The position numbers and the translations under genes are program-made. A stretch of DNA of 64,000 nt from an uncultured Anaeroplasmataceae bacterium (GTDB lineage: Bacteria; Bacillota_I; Bacilli_A; Acholeplasmatales; Anaeroplasmataceae). The stretch covers positions 186,001 through 250,000 of the forward strand of contig CAJTXR010000001.1 in NCBI GenBank assembly GCA_910584005.1. The letters are read 5' to 3'. The first letter of the stretch is position 1; each line of letters opens with the position of its first letter. Shown one piece after another: positions 50,178-59,452 of this stretch. The notes beneath the pieces are model-generated. The model ran no database searches, was not told the DNA's origin, and was given only the letters and a program-made list of their open reading frames with translations.

Positions 50178-50998
50178 TTTTTTACCTCTACTTTATTGTA
50201 TATTCCTATAACAGTAAAACTGTTTTTTTGGTTATATTCTAATCGCTTTTTTAAAACTTCTAGAATGTTAAATTCATGGGGTTTGATATCAAACTCCACA
50301 TAAAAAATATAGTTGCCCATCAAATCTCTTCTAGGTCTAGATAGGATGGAACATAAATTGATTTTATTTTCTTTAAATGCTTCTAATATATCAAAAAGCA
50401 CACCAGGAGAATCCAAAATCGGTGTAATTATCGCTGAACAACAGGAATTCGCCACAGGAGGATAGATTTTTCTTTCCTTTGATAAACGTACAAAACGGGT
50501 TTGATCGACTCTTGAATCAGCAATATAGTCTATACAAAGCTCAAATTCTCTTTTATCAACATGAATTGGAACAATGGCTCCAACGCTCTCCTCTATATTC
50601 ATTTTAAATTTATCATAGCTTTCCATATTAGACTGAGTAATTCTAGGAATGAGATTATGCTTTGTTATAAAATCTATGCACTGCCCATAAGCCTTATACT
50701 GAACATAAACTTCTTTTATTTTACTTAGATTTTTTGTGTGAGCAATAAAAGAAAAGTTCACATCGTAAAATACCTGTTCACAAATGAATAATTTATTTTT
50801 TATTATTGCATCTAAGCCTTCCATCACATAGCCATCTAAAGTGTTTTCAAAAGGAATCAATCCATCTTTTTCTTCATCAACGATAGAACATACTTTTAAA
50901 ATCGTTGGTGTATAATCAATATCATAAGAATCTTTTAATAATGTGGCCGCTAACGCAGAATATGTGCCAGCTGGACCTAATACGGCTAATTTTTTCAT
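50174..50998 (-). CDS. pheA: Prephenate dehydratase
   Basis: Makes phenylpyruvate in phenylalanine synthesis. The 274-residue protein has the N-terminal LGPAGTYSALAA, the catalytic threonine/arginine region DQTRFVRLSKE and a C-terminal ACT domain (PGVLFDILEAFKENKINLCSILSRPRRD). No chorismate mutase domain is fused. It overlaps pdp and the S51 peptidase gene. Confidence 0.93.
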   Translation of the reverse strand: MKKLAVLGPAGTYSALAATLLKDSYDIDYTPTILKVCSIVDEEKDGLIPFENTLDGYVMEGLDAIIKNKLFICEQVFYDVNFSFIAHTKNLSKIKEVYVQYKAYGQCIDFITKHNLIPRITQSNMESYDKFKMNIEESVGAIVPIHVDKREFELCIDYIADSRVDQTRFVRLSKERKIYPPVANSCCSAIITPILDSPGVLFDILEAFKENKINLCSILSRPRRDLMGNYIFYVEFDIKPHEFNILEVLKKRLEYNQKNSFTVIGIYNKVEVKK

Positions 50999-51678
50999 AA
51001 AACTTCCTCGTATAATGGTATCATTTTATGTTTCTTTTGAGAAAAATAATAGATACTTTTTGTTTTATCTTTTTTTAAAATATGAATGGTATCTGCAAGA
51101 AGGATTGCAGTGTCATCCTCTAAAGCATATCCATCATAGGCATAATTCCAAACAACATCATTATAGCACCATAATCCATCATGATCATAGTGTGGACATA
51201 TCGTAATGTCTAGAAAGCCTACTCCTTCTACCATTTGATAATTATAGTAAGAAGATGCATTTTTATAAGCATATTGATCTCCCATTCCATATCGACAAAA
51301 TAAAATAGCTCCTGCCGAAATACCTGCAAAAATCTTGTTGGTATTTTGATATTTTTTCATCAAAGAAAGTAAATTTGAATTTTTCACAAGAGAAATTAAA
51401 TTTAAGGCAGAACCACCACCAAAATAAATTACATCCGCTTTTGAGAAAAGAAAGTCCATTGTTATGGTATTCATATTTTCTTCCATATATAAAATTTCCC
51501 CAGAATAATTGGCTGTTATCAATTGAAATTTATGATTGGCTATTAAGATATCTTGGGCATAAGGAATAAACAAAATCGTTGGATTTATAAGACCTAAGAG
51601 CCTAAAAGCAGATTCTTCTAAACTGAAATCAGCACCAGAGGAGATTGTCTTCCCACCAATCAATAAATAGCTTGCCAT
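50995..51678 (-). CDS. Peptidase E-like (S51) protein
   Basis: The 227-residue protein has the S51 fold with YFGGGSALNLISLV and the nucleophile serine in FAGISAGAILF. These enzymes cut dipeptides starting with Asp or cyanophycin-like chains; the exact substrate is not known. It overlaps pheA by four bases and follows trmB by three. Confidence 0.85.
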   Translation of the reverse strand: MASYLLIGGKTISSGADFSLEESAFRLLGLINPTILFIPYAQDILIANHKFQLITANYSGEILYMEENMNTITMDFLFSKADVIYFGGGSALNLISLVKNSNLLSLMKKYQNTNKIFAGISAGAILFCRYGMGDQYAYKNASSYYNYQMVEGVGFLDITICPHYDHDGLWCYNDVVWNYAYDGYALEDDTAILLADTIHILKKDKTKSIYYFSQKKHKMIPLYEEVL

Positions 51679-51681
51679 AGC

Positions 51682-52320
51682 TTATCCTCTTTTCCTTGCC
51701 TCTAAACGATAGATTGGACCAAGTTTTGACCATTTTTCTTCAAACTCAGTCATAATATTAGGAATATCTAAATCCTGATGTAAATCTAATGAAATATTAG
51801 ATATCCGCCAATTTTGTTCATTAAAGGATTCTAAAGAAAATTCAAATAGTTTCCGATTATCCGTTTTTTGAAATATCGCTCCGTCTTCTGTTAAAATCTC
51901 CTTATAGCTTTCTAAAAATGTTTTATAAGTTAACCGTCGTTTTGCATGAGCGGCTTTAGGCCAAGGATCTGAAAAGTTAATGTAAATTAAATGAACTTCA
52001 TCCTTTGAAAAAACATTTATCAAATCTTTTGCATCTAATAGAATTAAACGTAAATTCTTTAACTCCTCTTTTTCTACTTTCTCTAAGACTCGCAGTAAAA
52101 CAGAATCATATTTTTCAATTGCAATGTAATTTATCTTGGGATTCATTTTCGCCAAGCTGGTAATGAATTGCCCTTTTCCACATCCAACCTCAATATGAAT
52201 TGGATTCATATTTTGAAACTCCTTCTGCCAAATCCCTCTTCTTGCTTGAGGATCAACAATAAAATATTCTGGATGTGCGTTTAACTTTTCTTTCGCATTT
52301 TTTACCTTACGCAATCTCAT
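51682..52320 (-). CDS. trmB: tRNA (guanine-N7)-methyltransferase
   Basis: Methylates G46 of tRNA. The 212-residue protein has VEVGCGKGQFITSLAKMNP (SAM binding), NFSDPWPKAAHAKRRLT and IFQKTDNRKLFEFSLE, all diagnostic. It sits two bases after pepV in the operon. Confidence 0.96.
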   Translation of the reverse strand: MRLRKVKNAKEKLNAHPEYFIVDPQARRGIWQKEFQNMNPIHIEVGCGKGQFITSLAKMNPKINYIAIEKYDSVLLRVLEKVEKEELKNLRLILLDAKDLINVFSKDEVHLIYINFSDPWPKAAHAKRRLTYKTFLESYKEILTEDGAIFQKTDNRKLFEFSLESFNEQNWRISNISLDLHQDLDIPNIMTEFEEKWSKLGPIYRLEARKRG

Positions 52321-52322
52321 CT

Positions 52323-53669
52323 TTATTTTGTCAGCTCATAGATTGCTTTTGCATATATGCGAATCATGGTTTTAAAATCTTCTAATTGCATATATTCATT
52401 AGCAATATGGCAAACATCCTCTCTTCCTGGAAGCATTGGACCAAATGCAACCGCATGGTCAATAAATTTGGCATAGGTTCCTCCGCCAATTGTAATTGGT
52501 TTGGACTGAGTATCCTTTGTAATTGATTGATATGCATCTAATAAAGTAGAAACCAAGAATCCCTTTGGATCAACATAGTGGTATCCCCCAAAACTCATAA
52601 TTTTAATATTATACCCAGTTTCCTTTGCTAAGCTGTTCAAACACTTTTCAATATTGGGGAAACCATCCTCCCGTGGAACTCTACAATCCACCCCAATCCA
52701 TAAAGCATTCTCTTTAATTTGAATCTTACCAACATTGCTGGTTAATGCTTTCATTTCTTCATCATACATCGCATAGCCAATTTTCTTTCCAAAAGGATCA
52801 AAATTCAAATATTTATGGAAGAAATGGGATAATTTGGTAGGATGAATTTCTTCAAGAAATTCAAACAGAATAAAGCCTGCATTAACTCCCTTTTCCGGTA
52901 CCATTGCATGAGAAGCAACTCCATAGGCAATATATTCATCATTTTGAATTTCTCCTTGGTATCCATGTTGTTTTAAAAATGCTTGAAACTCTTCTTTATA
53001 GTTCTTTGTAAGCCTCATACTCGCTTTTGCAGGTACGATATTTAAGCGAGAACCACAATTTAGTTCTTTTATTATCTCTTCTGATGATAGTTTTCCTTCT
53101 ATGATATAGGTCATATGAGCCTTCTCGCCATAAATTAATGGGAAATCAGCATCTGGTGAAAATCCAAATTCAGGAAGTTTATTTTTTTCAAAATAATGGC
53201 TTAAACATCTAGAACCACTTTCTTCATCACATCCCATAATTAAACGAATTTGCTTATTTGGTTTAAATCCATTTTCCTTCAATAACTTCATGGCGATATA
53301 GACAGCAACCAAAGGACCTTTATCATCAACGACCCCACGACCAAACATAAGATTATCTTTAATTGTCAATGTAAAAGGGTCTGTATCCCACTTTTGATTA
53401 TCTACTGGAACAACATCTAGATGAGCAAGAATCCCTAAAGTTTCTTTACCAGTTCCAAACTCTATATGACCGGCGTAATTTTGGTCATTATGAACCAAAA
53501 AGCCATCATGACTTGCATAATCTAAAATAAATTTTAGTGCTTCTTGGTTTGCTATTCCAAAGGGAGCGTCGCTTTTCGGTTGATATTCATCTAGCACTGT
53601 TTCATATGAAATTAATTTTGATAAAATAAACAATCCTTCTTCAATATACTTATCCACAATATTTTTCAT
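52323..53669 (-). CDS. pepV: Dipeptidase PepV (M20 family)
   Basis: A zinc-dependent dipeptidase. The 448-residue protein has LAHLDVVPVD (His, Asp), GRGVVDDKGPLVAVYIA, the ESGSRC glutamates and GGTYAKF near the C-terminus. The ATG at 53669 has GGAGGAATAGG upstream; the ATG at 53687 does not. First gene of the pepV-trmB-S51-pheA-pdp operon. Confidence 0.93.
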   Translation of the reverse strand: MKNIVDKYIEEGLFILSKLISYETVLDEYQPKSDAPFGIANQEALKFILDYASHDGFLVHNDQNYAGHIEFGTGKETLGILAHLDVVPVDNQKWDTDPFTLTIKDNLMFGRGVVDDKGPLVAVYIAMKLLKENGFKPNKQIRLIMGCDEESGSRCLSHYFEKNKLPEFGFSPDADFPLIYGEKAHMTYIIEGKLSSEEIIKELNCGSRLNIVPAKASMRLTKNYKEEFQAFLKQHGYQGEIQNDEYIAYGVASHAMVPEKGVNAGFILFEFLEEIHPTKLSHFFHKYLNFDPFGKKIGYAMYDEEMKALTSNVGKIQIKENALWIGVDCRVPREDGFPNIEKCLNSLAKETGYNIKIMSFGGYHYVDPKGFLVSTLLDAYQSITKDTQSKPITIGGGTYAKFIDHAVAFGPMLPGREDVCHIANEYMQLEDFKTMIRIYAKAIYELTK

Positions 53670-53681
53670 CCTATTCCTCCA

Positions 53682-53721
53682 AAACAAAATAAATTATTAT
53701 CAATGTTTGATAATAATTTAT
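53682..53721 (-). terminator. Hairpin terminator after the HPr gene
   Basis: A 14-bp stem ATAAATTATTATCA/TGATAATAATTTAT with a 5-base loop and TTTG on the minus strand separates the HPr gene from pepV. Confidence 0.75.
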
Positions 53722-53724
53722 CTC

Positions 53725-53997
53725 TTATATTTCTTTTCCTAAGTGCAATTCAAAGAATTTTTTAGTGATTGCATCCATAGCTTCTCCTTCATCAGAACCA
53801 TGAGCTACAATTTCTATTTTAGCTCCTTCATATAGCCCTAAGGATAGAACCCCCATAATAGATTTGAAATCCACTTCTTTTTTTCCACTTTTAATTATAA
53901 TTTCTGAATGGTATTCCACTGCTAAATTTACCATTGTTGTAGCAGTTCTCGCATGAAGTCCTGTTTCATTAATTATCTTAAAACATTTTGTAATCAT
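53725..53997 (-). CDS. HPr family phosphocarrier protein
   Basis: A 90-residue HPr with the histidine-15 motif GLHARTATTM and the serine-46 site FKSIMGVLSLGL. It passes phosphate from enzyme I to PTS transporters and, phosphorylated at serine 46, regulates carbon use. Both sites are intact. It is the second gene after a membrane-anchored EIIB-like protein, 14 bases away. Confidence 0.92.
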   Translation of the reverse strand: MITKCFKIINETGLHARTATTMVNLAVEYHSEIIIKSGKKEVDFKSIMGVLSLGLYEGAKIEIVAHGSDEGEAMDAITKKFFELHLGKEI

Positions 53998-54010
53998 ATA
54001 TAATCCTCAT

Positions 54011-54376
54011 TTATTCCTCATTAATTGCCTGGCAAATGGATTTAGAATCATAAGAAAATAATAGTTTAATGGTCTGATTGGTAATAAAAACACCTGCAGT
54101 TGAAATTTTTTTCAGTTCAACTAAATTGACCTTTTCAAGATCCTTAACTTCAATTTGAACTCTACCATTTATATTTTTAGCCGTAACAATATTTTCTTTC
54201 GTTCCTAAATCCTTGAGTAAATTTGATATAAATTGTGCATCAATTTTAATCTTAGGATTCTTTTTCTTCCGAAAACATAAGAAAACCAACATAACAGCCA
54301 ACACAATCCCTATAATACAGCCAACAATAATACCGATAATTATATTTATATTGATTTGAAATATCATTTCCTTCAT
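54011..54376 (-). CDS. Membrane-anchored EIIB-like protein lacking the catalytic cysteine
   Basis: A 121-residue protein: a hydrophobic segment (residues about 8-35), a basic linker, then a glucose-type PTS EIIB-like domain (FISNLLKDLGTKENIVTAKNI, VKDLEKVNLVELKKISTAGVF and KLLFSYDSKSICQAI). EIIB has a phosphorylated cysteine in a CxTRLR-like place; here the sequence is NINGRVQIEV, so that cysteine is missing. It precedes HPr. It may be a sensor or structural EIIB relative, not a phosphocarrier. The ATG at 54376 with AAGGATG is chosen. Confidence 0.7.
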   Translation of the reverse strand: MKEMIFQININIIIGIIVGCIIGIVLAVMLVFLCFRKKKNPKIKIDAQFISNLLKDLGTKENIVTAKNINGRVQIEVKDLEKVNLVELKKISTAGVFITNQTIKLLFSYDSKSICQAINEE

Positions 54377-54509
54377 ACCATACACATCCTTATATTTTTA
54401 TTATAATTTTTTTCTTAGATTTATTCAATCATTTTTCTGTAAAATCAACATTTGTCTTATGCATTTTTGATTGGATTATCATACTTATAGGATAGGGGGT
54501 GAAACAAAA

Positions 54510-54929
54510 ATGCCATTAGAAACGATAAATGACTGTGATTGCAATTTCATTAAAGAAACAGTTTTAAAAATTGATAAATTACAAAAGGAAGTCATCACTA
54601 CCGTAGGAGAAACAAGATGTATAACCTGTGATACTAGCTTATTCAACTCTGCAAACAATACAATACCTGTTAGTTTCTATACTGAATGTGGAAACTTATT
54701 TACTGGATTAACCGATTTAAATGGAACAACAACTGGATTCTTTAGAATCGAATCCGTACGTTGTGGAAGATATGTAACTGTACGCTTGTTAATTGTTGAT
54801 ACAACAGGAGAAACTCCAACCTTAACCGCAACTACTAGAACATTAACTCTAGATTTAAACTTTGTTTCTGGTATCCAATGCCATGAACCTATCACTGTTG
54901 AGGTTTGCCAATCTTCTATTACTTCCTAG
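54510..54929 (+). CDS. CotY/CotZ/ExsY-like spore coat protein
   Basis: A cysteine-rich coat protein that builds cross-linked outer layers. The 139-residue product has the CotY pattern: DCDCNFIKETVLKIDKLQ, TRCITCDTSLFN, TIPVSFYTECGNLFTG, GFFRIESVRCGRYVTVRLL. The ATG at 54510 has GGGGGTGA; an upstream ATG at 54471 is likely not used. It overlaps the end of the converging tgt gene by 11 bases. It is transcribed from its own promoter region. Confidence 0.82.
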   Translation: MPLETINDCDCNFIKETVLKIDKLQKEVITTVGETRCITCDTSLFNSANNTIPVSFYTECGNLFTGLTDLNGTTTGFFRIESVRCGRYVTVRLLIVDTTGETPTLTATTRTLTLDLNFVSGIQCHEPITVEVCQSSITS

Positions 54930-56046
54930 TATATCCAAATTTCTCAAAAAATTCATTTTTAAAATCTAATAAACGATCTTCTTTAATGGCTTGTCTAATT
55001 TGAGCCATTAATTTTTTTAAAAAAGCTAAGTTATGTAAAGTTAAAAGCCGCATGCCCAGAATTTCTTCTGACTTGATTAAATGATTTAAATAGCTTTTTG
55101 TAAATGTTTTGCAGGCATAGCAATTACATTCAGGATCAAGTGGTGAAAAGTCATCTTTCAGTGCTTGATTTTTCACTTGAACTTTACCATATGAAGTAAA
55201 TGCAGTTCCATGTCGAGCATTTCTTGAAGGCAATACACAATCAAACATATCCACTCCATATATGGATCCCATAATTAAATCATCTGGAGAGCCAACCCCC
55301 ATTAGATACCGAGGCTTATCCTTAGGCATAATCGTTTTTAAATAAGAAAGCATTTCATACATTTCTTGTTTTGATTCTCCAACGGATAAGCCCCCAATGG
55401 AGTATCCCGGAAAATCAATTTCCATTAATTTGTCTAGGCAATACTTTCTTAGTTCTTTATTTCCGGCCCCTTGTACAATACCAAATAGAGCTTGCCTATC
55501 TGGAAATTGATGAGCATCTTTGCCTCTTTTTGCCCAACGAATCGTTCGATCAATTGAATCTTTTAAATACTTCTCATCCGAATGAAATGGAGGACATTCA
55601 TCAAAACTCATAATAATGTCGGCACCTAAATTGTTTTGAATTTGAATTGATTTTTCTGGGGACAAAAATAATTTTTCTCCTGATTTGTGATGGCGGAATT
55701 CTACCCCTTCTTCTGTGATTTTACGAATCTTTGAAAGCGAAAAAACTTGAAATCCACCACTATCTGTAAGTAAAGCATGATCCCATTTCATGAATCCTCG
55801 AACTCCACCAGCCTTTTGGATTAACTCATCCCCAGGCTGAAGCCATAAATGATAAGTATTGGCTAAAATTAATCCATCACTGACCTCTTCAATCTCACTT
55901 GGAATTAATGTTTTCACATTGGCTTTAGTTCCAACAGGCATAAAAATAGGAGTTTCAAAATCACCGTGAGGAGTATGAAGAATTCCATAACGAGCTCCAC
56001 TTTGTGCACATGTATGCTTTAATTCATACCATACAGGTGGTTTCAT
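54919..56046 (-). CDS. tgt: Queuine tRNA-ribosyltransferase
   Basis: Exchanges guanine for queuine precursor at position 34 of tRNA. The 375-residue protein has DSGGFQVFSLSKIRKITEEGVEF, MSFDECPP and the zinc site CNCYACK...HNL. The ATG at 56046 is preferred to the one at 56070. Its stop overlaps the coat protein gene end by 11 bases. Confidence 0.96.
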   Translation of the reverse strand: MKPPVWYELKHTCAQSGARYGILHTPHGDFETPIFMPVGTKANVKTLIPSEIEEVSDGLILANTYHLWLQPGDELIQKAGGVRGFMKWDHALLTDSGGFQVFSLSKIRKITEEGVEFRHHKSGEKLFLSPEKSIQIQNNLGADIIMSFDECPPFHSDEKYLKDSIDRTIRWAKRGKDAHQFPDRQALFGIVQGAGNKELRKYCLDKLMEIDFPGYSIGGLSVGESKQEMYEMLSYLKTIMPKDKPRYLMGVGSPDDLIMGSIYGVDMFDCVLPSRNARHGTAFTSYGKVQVKNQALKDDFSPLDPECNCYACKTFTKSYLNHLIKSEEILGMRLLTLHNLAFLKKLMAQIRQAIKEDRLLDFKNEFFEKFGYTRK

Positions 56047-56549
56047 AGAAGGACAACCCTTTCTATACATACATTTTTTAGCGGTTTATCGTTTACATCT
56101 GTAGGAACACTTGCGATTTGATCTATAATTCCAATTCCTTCAATCACACAGCCAAAAGCTGCATACTGTCCATCTAAATGGGAAGCATCCCCATGCATGA
56201 TAAAAAATTGGCTAGAGGCTGAATTTGGAAAATAAGATCTGGCCATAGAAATTACACCTCTTGTATGTTCCAAAGGATTTTCTACCCCATTGCTCTGAAA
56301 TTCCCCTATAATATGATCTTTTGAACCACCCGTTCCATTTCCTAATGGATCACCACCTTGAATCATAAAGCCTTCAATAATGCGATGAAAAATTAAACCA
56401 TCGTAAAATTTGTTTTGCACAAGATTTATAAAATTTTCTACTGTTCTTGGAGCCACTTTGGGAAATAATTCTAAAACTATAGTTCCAAAATCTTGAATTT
56501 TCATTTGAATTCGCGGATTTATTTCGTTTAATAATGCATTATATTTCAT
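56043..56549 (-). CDS. ppiB: Peptidyl-prolyl cis-trans isomerase (cyclophilin)
   Basis: A 168-residue cyclophilin with NFINLVQNKFYDGLIFHRIIEGFMIQGGDP, the catalytic arginine in FHRII and the SASSQFFIM region. It overlaps tgt by four bases and follows the GNAT-like gene. Confidence 0.94.
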   Translation of the reverse strand: MKYNALLNEINPRIQMKIQDFGTIVLELFPKVAPRTVENFINLVQNKFYDGLIFHRIIEGFMIQGGDPLGNGTGGSKDHIIGEFQSNGVENPLEHTRGVISMARSYFPNSASSQFFIMHGDASHLDGQYAAFGCVIEGIGIIDQIASVPTDVNDKPLKNVCIERVVLL

Positions 56550-56567
56550 TTGTAATTCCTCGTTCTT

Positions 56568-57404
56568 TTATAATTTTTTCATATAGCATTGATAACAATC
56601 AATATAAGTAAATTTTAATTCCTCAAATGCTTCTTGTTCTTCTTTTTCTGTCAAACAGAATATAGGTAAATCCTGTTCTATTTGTAGAATGTCTAAAAGT
56701 TTTTTAGAAATTGATTTATTATATTTTCTATCTTTAAAATCTAAACCATAAATTTCAATCATCAAATTTTCGTGTCGATAAGCATAAATTGTGGCTATCA
56801 ATTGATTTTCTTGATAGTACCCATAGATTATCCAATTGGAAAAAGTTTTCTGTATTTCAGATGAAGTATAATACATATCTTTCTCATATAAAGCATGTAA
56901 TACTGCAAAATCAGAAAATTGTTCTAGGGTTATCTTTTTTATTTCATCTTTTAAAATTTGGAAATCTTTTTTTGGAAAGTCTAAACGATAAGCAAAGGAT
57001 TCTTCTATTTTTATAAAGCCATTCTTATTCAAAAAAGGAATTCCCACATTCTCATTGGAACACCCAAAATAAAATTGAAATCCCTTATATTTTGTAGATA
57101 ATTCAATAAGAAATTCTTCAAGAGCCATTTGATAATATTTTATATGGATACTGCAACATGTACTTTGGATATACTTATCTTCCTTAATCACAAAATAAGA
57201 AATCCACCCATAGCATTTTCCTTCAAAATAATATAAATAGATTTGATTTTTTTCAAAATCCCGTTTTGCATTCTCTTCAAAATGCTTATTCGTCTTTATT
57301 CCATCAAAATAAGCAGGATAACAAGATATTTTTTTATCTAAAGAAAGCAAGTAAACAAAATCTAAATTGTTTTTAAATTCTTTTTCTGTTGCTAAACATA
57401 ACAT
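56568..57404 (-). CDS. GNAT-like protein (two GNAT-type domains)
   Basis: A 278-residue protein with GNAT-like features in both halves: GKCYGWISYFVI and a loop with FLNKNGFIKIEES in the first half and NQLIATIYAYRHENLMIEIYGLDF in the second. No acetyl-CoA loop is strong, so activity is uncertain. It sits between queA and ppiB, separated by 12 and 18 bases. Confidence 0.68.
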   Translation of the reverse strand: MLCLATEKEFKNNLDFVYLLSLDKKISCYPAYFDGIKTNKHFEENAKRDFEKNQIYLYYFEGKCYGWISYFVIKEDKYIQSTCCSIHIKYYQMALEEFLIELSTKYKGFQFYFGCSNENVGIPFLNKNGFIKIEESFAYRLDFPKKDFQILKDEIKKITLEQFSDFAVLHALYEKDMYYTSSEIQKTFSNWIIYGYYQENQLIATIYAYRHENLMIEIYGLDFKDRKYNKSISKKLLDILQIEQDLPIFCLTEKEEQEAFEELKFTYIDCYQCYMKKL

Positions 57405-57416
57405 ACGATGCCTCCA

Positions 57417-58439
57417 TTATTTTATGAACATGGCATCCCCAAAAGAAAAGAAACGATACTTCTCATTCACTGCCTCTTCATAGGCTTTTAAAATGAAATC
57501 TCTTCCTGCAAATGCACTTACAAGCATAATCAAAGTCGATTTAGGCAAATGAAAATTCGTAATTTGAGCATCAATTGCTTTAAATTTGTATCCTGGATAA
57601 ATAAAAATATTCGTCGTAGCACATATAGGCTTAAATCCATTATGATAAGCAGATTCTAAGGTTCTTGTTGTAGTTGTTCCTACAGCAATAATTCGTTTAT
57701 TTGCTTTTTTCGCTTTATTTAATGCCTCGCTTGCCTCTTTTGAAATTTCATAATATTCCTCATGCATAACATGATGGGTTAGATCTTCTTCATCCACTGG
57801 TCGAAAGGTTCCTAAGCCTACATGGAGTGTAATAAAAATCAGTTCAACGCCCTTTTGCTTTGCCTGTTCTAAAAGTTGAGGAGTAAAGTGAAGTCCCGCG
57901 GTAGGAGCGGCAGCTGAACCAGGATGCTTTGCATATACTGTCTGGTACCGATTGGGATCTTCTAATTTTTCATGAATATAAGGTGGCAAAGGCATCTGAC
58001 CAAGTTCATTTAAAATTTCTAAAAGAATCCCAGAATACATGAATTCAAATTCACAAATTCCAGCAGATTCTTTTTTCACACATTTGGCTTTTAATTTACC
58101 ATTTCCAAATGTGATAACTGTACCTATTTTTACTCTTCTTTGAGGCTTGGCGAGGGTTTCCCATAAATTATTGCCTTTCTCCTTTAAAAGTAGAACCTCA
58201 ATAACGGCCTTTGTATCTTCTTTTTCTCCAATAAGCCTTGCAGGAATAACTTTTGTATCATTTAAGACAAGAACATCATTTTCATTCAATTCATTTATGA
58301 TATCTGCAAAATGTTTATGAGAAATTGTATGTGCTTTTCGATCTAACACCATTAGTCTAGACTCACTCCGATTTTCTAAGGGAGTTTGAGCAATCAGTTC
58401 TTCTGGTAAGTTGTAATCATAATCTGTAGTTTTAATCAT
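57417..58439 (-). CDS. queA: S-adenosylmethionine:tRNA ribosyltransferase-isomerase
   Basis: Makes epoxyqueuosine in tRNA, next after Tgt. The 340-residue protein has NDTKVIPARLIGEKE, AAPTAGLHFTPQLL and TNFHLPKSTLIMLVSAFAG, all family marks. It overlaps ruvB by four bases. Confidence 0.96.
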   Translation of the reverse strand: MIKTTDYDYNLPEELIAQTPLENRSESRLMVLDRKAHTISHKHFADIINELNENDVLVLNDTKVIPARLIGEKEDTKAVIEVLLLKEKGNNLWETLAKPQRRVKIGTVITFGNGKLKAKCVKKESAGICEFEFMYSGILLEILNELGQMPLPPYIHEKLEDPNRYQTVYAKHPGSAAAPTAGLHFTPQLLEQAKQKGVELIFITLHVGLGTFRPVDEEDLTHHVMHEEYYEISKEASEALNKAKKANKRIIAVGTTTTRTLESAYHNGFKPICATTNIFIYPGYKFKAIDAQITNFHLPKSTLIMLVSAFAGRDFILKAYEEAVNEKYRFFSFGDAMFIK

Positions 58440-59452
58440 GAGAATAACCCCTTAAAATATGGAATATTTAACTGTTTATAGGCTTTTTCTGTAGCAATTC
58501 TTCCCCGACTGGAACGTTTAATATATCCCTCTTGTAATAAATAGGGTTCATAAACATCTTCAATTGTAGAAACTTCTTCGGATATAGTTGCGGCAATACT
58601 TTCTACACCAACAGGACCGCCTTTAAATGTTTGAATAATTGCTTTTAGATATCGGTAATCTGTATAATCTAGCCCATTCTTATCAATTCCAAGTTTGACT
58701 AAGGCCTCTGTACAAATCTCTAGTGTAATTCGTCCTTCATTTTTTACATCAGCAAAATCGCGAACTCGCCGGAATAAACGATTGGCAATTCGAGGAGTTC
58801 CACGGCTTCTAGAAGCAAGTTCTTCTAATGCACTAGAATCAATATGACTATTATACACAGTAGCAGTACGAGCAATAATTGATTTTAATTCTTCAAGTTT
58901 ATAGTATTCTAGCCGGAGGACAACTCCAAAGCGATCTCGCAGTGGAGCAGATAAATCTCCAAACCGAGTTGTTGCTCCAACTAAAGTAAATGGGGGTAAA
59001 TCTACACGTATGCTTTTTGCACTACTATCTTTTCCTACCATAATATCTAATACATAATCTTCCATAGCACTATAAAGGACCTCTTCTACATATCTTGGAA
59101 GTCGATGAATTTCATCAATAAATAAAACATCTCCTTCATTTAAAGTAGAAAGCACTGCAGCTAAGTCACCACTTCGTTCTATAGATGGACCAGAAATTAC
59201 TTTTAGATTGGTTCCAAGCTCATTTGCAATAATTTGAGCAAGGGTAGTCTTACCAAGACCTGGAGGGCCATATAATAAGACATGATCTAGAGATTCATTT
59301 CTTTTTAAGGCAGCCTGAATATAGACCTCTAGCATCTCTTTAGCTGTCTTTTGACCAATATATTCCTTTAAACTTTCAGGTCGTAATGAGAGATTATCCT
59401 CTTCTTCTAAGACCTCAGGACTTACAATTCTTCCTTCTTCCAATCCATTCAC
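58436..59452 (-). CDS. ruvB: Holliday junction helicase RuvB
   Basis: The motor of branch migration. The 338-residue protein has Walker A GPPGLGKTTLA, Walker B FIDEIHRL, sensor GATTRFGDLSAPLRDRF and a C-terminal winged helix. It directly follows ruvA and overlaps queA. Confidence 0.97.
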   Translation of the reverse strand: MNGLEEGRIVSPEVLEEEDNLSLRPESLKEYIGQKTAKEMLEVYIQAALKRNESLDHVLLYGPPGLGKTTLAQIIANELGTNLKVISGPSIERSGDLAAVLSTLNEGDVLFIDEIHRLPRYVEEVLYSAMEDYVLDIMVGKDSSAKSIRVDLPPFTLVGATTRFGDLSAPLRDRFGVVLRLEYYKLEELKSIIARTATVYNSHIDSSALEELASRSRGTPRIANRLFRRVRDFADVKNEGRITLEICTEALVKLGIDKNGLDYTDYRYLKAIIQTFKGGPVGVESIAATISEEVSTIEDVYEPYLLQEGYIKRSSRGRIATEKAYKQLNIPYFKGLFS

